Shown: positions 6,865 to 9,509 of the stretch, piece by piece
Layout of the letters: every line of letters starts with the position of its first letter
How positions within the stretch are numbered: position 1 is the stretch's first letter
Notes under the pieces: generated by a model
The model's input: only the letters and a program-made list of their open reading frames with translations
Told to the model about the DNA's origin: nothing
Databases searched by the model: none
Translations under genes and position numbers: made by a program
Assembly: GCA_028686145.1 (NCBI GenBank)
Contig: JAQUCQ010000104.1
Location: 1-9,509 of the forward strand
Length of the DNA stretch: 9,509 nucleotides
Direction: 5' to 3'
Origin: Desulfuromonadaceae bacterium
Lineage (GTDB): Bacteria; Desulfobacterota; Desulfuromonadia; Geobacterales; Pseudopelobacteraceae

Positions 6865-7186
6865 GAATATGCGGATGAAACATAGTCGATGCAGCTGCTT
6901 CATAACTCTCATAATTCCGCTGTTTTTTGTTTTTGTGGGGATGAGGGTGCCCGATATTTCCCATCCACGCAAGCCCACACCGATGCAGCGGGCGATTCTG
7001 GATAAATCACCGGTCCAGACTGATCTTCAATCTCACGTAACAATTGCTGTGGATTACTGTATAACTAATTTAACCTCGCTTGCTCTCCTTGCGATGGAAG
7101 AACATTCACCTGAAGTGTCCCATAGTTACCCTCCTGCATCTCTTTTGTCTCTGAAACATTTCCCTCCACGAGCTCCTCCGGCATAA
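6863..7186 (+). CDS. Possible small secreted or membrane protein, unrecognised
   Basis: I do not recognise this protein. The longest frame gives 107 residues. Three Met codons lie at the start (6863, 6869, 6875), followed by basic residues, a strongly hydrophobic stretch (about 13-27, with ITLIIPLFFVFVGM) that could be a signal peptide or membrane anchor, then a polar, Pro-rich remainder ending HFPPRAPPA. Base use and the signal-like N-terminus support coding. Against it, no Shine-Dalgarno site is visible, and the first ATG lies inside the TATAAT box. From the predicted start of transcription only the ATG at 6875 (MKHSRCS) would be translated, as an almost leaderless message. The stop codon lies in the loop of the downstream hairpin. 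The alternative is that this is a non-coding leader of about 350 bases for the TPR gene. Confidence 0.45.
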   Translation: MNMRMKHSRCSCFITLIIPLFFVFVGMRVPDISHPRKPTPMQRAILDKSPVQTDLQSHVTIAVDYCITNLTSLALLAMEEHSPEVSHSYPPASLLSLKHFPPRAPPA

Positions 7187-7201
7187 CCGGAGGATTGTTT
7201 T
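7175..7201 (+). terminator. GC-rich hairpin before the TPR gene, possible terminator or attenuator
   Basis: CCTCCGG (7175-7181) and CCGGAGG (7187-7193) form a perfect 7-bp stem with a 5-base loop CATAA, followed by ATTGTTTT (7194-7201). The T-run is interrupted by a G, so termination may be partial. It ends 16 bases before the TPR start codon, and its right arm contains GGAGG, so it could also affect translation. Confidence 0.5.
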
Positions 7202-7217
7202 AAATCTATATTACGTT

Positions 7218-9167
7218 ATGGGAAAAACAACTATGAAATATATTCACACACCTATTTCTCGATTTGCCACGCTGTTTGCATTGCTCTTTTTCTGTTGCGG
7301 CTTCAGCTGGGGTTTGGGGAAATCCGACCCTTGTAAAGAAGCACACTCGACGCTTGATACACTCGCAACAATCACTGATTCCACCAAACGAACAAAAATG
7401 GAAGAATCCATTCTCAACGCGTGTCCAAATGGCGCTGCAGCATTGTTTATCAAAGCTCGGAACGCAGAGAATGCCTCAAAGCCTGATTATGCTATTACTC
7501 TTTATCGTGAGGCACTTGCAAAAGACAACACCCTCTCCGAGGCCCATGGGAATCTTGGGTTGCTGCTAAGTGAGCGTGGTCTTAAAGATGAAGCCTCGGT
7601 TGAACTAACCAAAGGGCTGATGGGCCGATCCGATCCCCGATACCATCGGGCAATTGCAAAAATACTGAATAACGGTACACTTCCCTCGCTGGCACTTTTC
7701 CACTACGACGAAGCGCTAAAGTCATTCCCCAATGATGTGGAACTGCATGCTGGTCGCGCGGCGGCGTATGTTCAGCTGGGTCAATATGACAAAGCGGAGC
7801 AAGAATTTGTCCTCTTGAAGTCGCTACAGCCCAAAGAAGTTAAGTATCAGCAGGGGCTGGCTGATGTGTACAGAAGGTCAGGGCGGCTTGATTTGGCTAT
7901 TAAAGAGTTGCAGGCAAGCCTGCTCGACAATTCATCGAACAAGGAAGGACACCGCCTGCTTGCTGAGGCGCTTATGGAAAAGGGTGAGCGGGAGGCTGCA
8001 CGCAAGGAATACTTGTTGGCAGGAGTTGATGTCACAATTAACCCGGAAGACTTTGCCAGCAAAGGTGATGGATTCATGAAAGTCCACGAGTTTGGCCAAG
8101 CCATCAGCGCCTACCAGACGGCTCTCAAAGGACGCCCGGCATGGCTGGACGTACAGTATAAACTGGGGAAAGCCCAAATGTCCGCCGGTCGTGATGATGA
8201 TGCTATAGCGACACTTACGTCGCTTATCAAGGCAGGCTTTAATGATGGTGCCGTCTTCTTTGATCTGGGATTGCTTCATGAACGAAGCGGTCAGCTCGAT
8301 GAGGCCATATCTGCCTTTCGTTTGTCGCTCATTCATGACCCGGACAATGTCAACTCTCATCGCAGGCTGGCAGAAATTTTTACTTCCCGAGGCAGTTTTA
8401 CCGAAGCGGCTGATCAGTATCGTGAACTACTTCGTCTCAGAGAAGACAATCCCTTGTATCATCTGAGCTTGGGTCAAGTGTATGGCCGTATGAAAGACCA
8501 GAAAAATGCTGTGCGGGAATATGAAGCGACGGTACGACTTGATCCGGACAATCTTGAAGGGCACCGGGAACTAGCGCGATTATTCATGCATGAGGCACAA
8601 TATTCAAAAGCGGAACACCATTACAATGAAGTACTCAGGCTGGACAATGAAGATGAAACATCCCGTAATGCCCTGATAACGCTGTATGTTAAACAGAAAC
8701 GCTACGATGACCTTACAACATTTATAAAAGACTGGCTGGAAAAAGCCCCTAACGACCCTCAACGCCATTATCGTTTGGGAATCGTGTATGAGATCAAGAA
8801 AGAATATGACCTCGCCGTTACTGAATACAAAAAATCACTTGCATTGCAACCTGATAATGCCAGAATGATGTTTGCCCTGGGCCGAACGTATATGAAGAGC
8901 GGACGGTTATCTGAGTCGCGCGAGATGCTGGAAGCAGCAAAAAAAGCAGATCCGACATTTGCCGGGCCTCAACTGCTTCTCAGCAGTATTACGTACCGTC
9001 CGCAGAGTTTGAAAAAGAGCGCGCATACAAAAACTTCATGCGCCGCCAAATACAAGCATACAGTGCACAAAACAACTTCACATGCCGGTAAAAAACATTC
9101 CGTTCACAAAAAAATTAAACATGCTGGTAAAAAGCATACTGTGAGTAAAAGTGTGACGAAAAAATGA
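7218..9167 (+). CDS. Exported tetratricopeptide repeat protein with Lys/His-rich C-terminal tail
   Basis: This is a predicted periplasmic or outer-membrane-associated TPR scaffold of 649 residues. The N-terminus has a signal peptide: basic and polar residues, then a hydrophobic core (about 16-30, with FATLFALLFFCCGF). No good lipobox is seen around Cys26-27, so type I cleavage near residues 32-34 is more likely. Residues about 74-590 are a long series of 34-residue TPR units, seen in repeating A-x-x-x-Y/L-x-x-A-L and P-x-x-x-x patterns, such as YAITLYREALAKDN (91-104) and AVTEYKKSLALQPDN (533-547), probably 13-15 units. Residues 599-649 are a cationic tail. No strong Shine-Dalgarno site precedes 7218; the Met at 7233 is an alternative start giving a shorter n-region. 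The stop overlaps the next gene's ATG. TPR proteins mediate protein-protein contacts; the partner is unknown. Confidence 0.85.
   Translation: MGKTTMKYIHTPISRFATLFALLFFCCGFSWGLGKSDPCKEAHSTLDTLATITDSTKRTKMEESILNACPNGAAALFIKARNAENASKPDYAITLYREALAKDNTLSEAHGNLGLLLSERGLKDEASVELTKGLMGRSDPRYHRAIAKILNNGTLPSLALFHYDEALKSFPNDVELHAGRAAAYVQLGQYDKAEQEFVLLKSLQPKEVKYQQGLADVYRRSGRLDLAIKELQASLLDNSSNKEGHRLLAEALMEKGEREAARKEYLLAGVDVTINPEDFASKGDGFMKVHEFGQAISAYQTALKGRPAWLDVQYKLGKAQMSAGRDDDAIATLTSLIKAGFNDGAVFFDLGLLHERSGQLDEAISAFRLSLIHDPDNVNSHRRLAEIFTSRGSFTEAADQYRELLRLREDNPLYHLSLGQVYGRMKDQKNAVREYEATVRLDPDNLEGHRELARLFMHEAQYSKAEHHYNEVLRLDNEDETSRNALITLYVKQKRYDDLTTFIKDWLEKAPNDPQRHYRLGIVYEIKKEYDLAVTEYKKSLALQPDNARMMFALGRTYMKSGRLSESREMLEAAKKADPTFAGPQLLLSSITYRPQSLKKSAHTKTSCAAKYKHTVHKTTSHAGKKHSVHKKIKHAGKKHTVSKSVTKK
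9048..9164 (+). repeat. Degenerate tandem repeat encoding the basic tail of the TPR protein
   Basis: Three units of 14, 13 and 12 codons encode KYKHTVHKTTSHAG, KKHSVHKKIKHAG and KKHTVSKSVTKK (residues 611-649). The shared core is K-x-H-(S/T)-V-(H/S)-K followed by HAG-KK in the first two. The wider tail (599-649) holds 16 Lys and 8 His in 51 residues and no acidic residue. The DNA copies have diverged, so this is an old or selected duplication. Confidence 0.75.
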
Positions 9168-9509
9168 TACTAATTCTCTATGTTATTTTAGGTTTGTTTG
9201 CCGGAACACTCAGCGGTCTGATCGGTATCGGCGGTGGCGTTATCATTGTTCCAATACTGGTGTTTGTATTCGGATTCTCTCAGCAGATGGCCCAAGGGAC
9301 TACCATCGCGCTGATGGTTCCGCCAATCGGCATTCTAGCAGCATGGACATATTACCAGAAGGGTTTTGTTGATGTGAAAGTTGCCAGCTTGGTCTGTCTG
9401 GGGTTTGTGGTGGGGGGGCTGTTGGGGGCTCGGTTTGCTACCGGTTTGCCAACAGTACTGCTTGAAAAGATATTTGGCGGTATTCTGATGATAGATCGGA
9501 AGAGCGTCG
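9164..9509 (+). CDS. TauE/SafE-family membrane permease, partial (cut by contig end)
   Basis: This is the N-terminal part of an integral membrane permease of the TauE/SafE (DUF81) family, whose members move sulfite, sulfonates or other small anions. The translation begins MILILYVILGLFAGTLSGL; the family signature GTLSGLIGIGGGVIIVP (14-30) is clear, followed by AQGTT (43-47) and further hydrophobic segments (51-61, 74-92). About 109 residues are native; full-length members have about 250. The start ATG overlaps the TPR stop (ATGA, 9164-9167) and has no Shine-Dalgarno site, which suggests translational coupling. From 9493 the sequence is adapter, so the last apparent residues (DRKSV) are not real; a hydrophobic residue run would be expected after GGILM. 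A run of seven G (9412-9418) lies inside the gene. The transported anion cannot be told. Confidence 0.85.
   Translation, partial: MILILYVILGLFAGTLSGLIGIGGGVIIVPILVFVFGFSQQMAQGTTIALMVPPIGILAAWTYYQKGFVDVKVASLVCLGFVVGGLLGARFATGLPTVLLEKIFGGILMIDRKSV
9493..9509. other. Illumina TruSeq adapter sequence at the contig end (artefact)
   Basis: The final 17 bases, AGATCGGAAGAGCGTCG, are identical to the start of the standard Illumina universal adapter read-through sequence. They interrupt the conserved TauE/SafE reading frame where the protein stops looking like the family. This is not biological sequence and should be trimmed; the first A may be genomic or from A-tailing. Confidence 0.93.

Noticed and set aside
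7932..8360. Long minus-strand open frame inside the TPR gene (142 codons)
   Set aside because: It is antisense to a clear TPR series, has no domain I recognise and no ribosome site; it is a shadow of the real frame.
9412..9418. Run of seven G in the permease gene as a phase-variation tract
   Set aside because: It is short, reads in frame as Gly codons, and lies near a contig end where read quality is uncertain.

Overview
The window looks like a piece of a Gram-negative bacterial chromosome. The evidence is an AxA-type signal peptide on a periplasmic binding protein, type IV pilus machinery, and good Shine-Dalgarno sites. The combination of a PATAN/DUF4388 regulator beside a PilT-type ATPase, moderate GC content by eye, and a Liv-type amino acid transporter suggests a Desulfuromonadia (Geobacter-like) organism. 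That assignment is inference from gene content, not from a database match. The last 17 bases match the start of an Illumina TruSeq adapter, so the right edge is a true contig end from a draft assembly.

Left half, minus strand (read right to left). The first transcription unit, 2652 down to 1, is a branched-chain amino acid type ABC importer: periplasmic binding protein (1501-2652), a strong intrinsic terminator hairpin in the gap (1454-1484), then permeases LivH (561-1427) and LivM (1-543, cut by the window edge). The ATPase genes livG and livF would be expected beyond position 1. The hairpin probably lets the binding protein be made in excess over the membrane subunits. Upstream of it (2653-2881) lies a promoter region with a 10-bp palindrome.

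Middle, minus strand. A second set runs from 6701 down to 2882: a 584-residue three-part signalling protein (PATAN/DUF4388, degenerate receiver-like domain, GAF-like domain), a PilT-family pilus retraction ATPase 44-47 bp downstream, then after 116 bp a methyltransferase of the Methyltransf_32 type. The first two genes are very probably one operon linking signal sensing to pilus retraction. The methyltransferase may be a read-through passenger. The start codons of the first two genes are best set by their Shine-Dalgarno sites and differ from the longest open frames.

Right part, plus strand. A divergent promoter region (6702-6862) separates the pilus operon from a rightward unit. That unit has a near-consensus sigma-70 promoter, a doubtful small secreted or membrane protein of up to 107 residues that starts on top of that promoter, a 7-bp GC-rich hairpin, a 649-residue exported TPR protein with a Lys/His-rich repetitive tail, and a TauE/SafE-family permease whose start codon overlaps the TPR stop codon (ATGA). 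The permease is cut by the contig end. The TPR protein and the permease are probably translationally coupled.

No RNA genes, insertion sequences or CRISPR arrays were seen. Nothing here is clearly a wholly new system. The least explained parts are the PATAN-receiver-GAF/PilT pair, the possibly leaderless small protein, and the cationic tail of the TPR protein.
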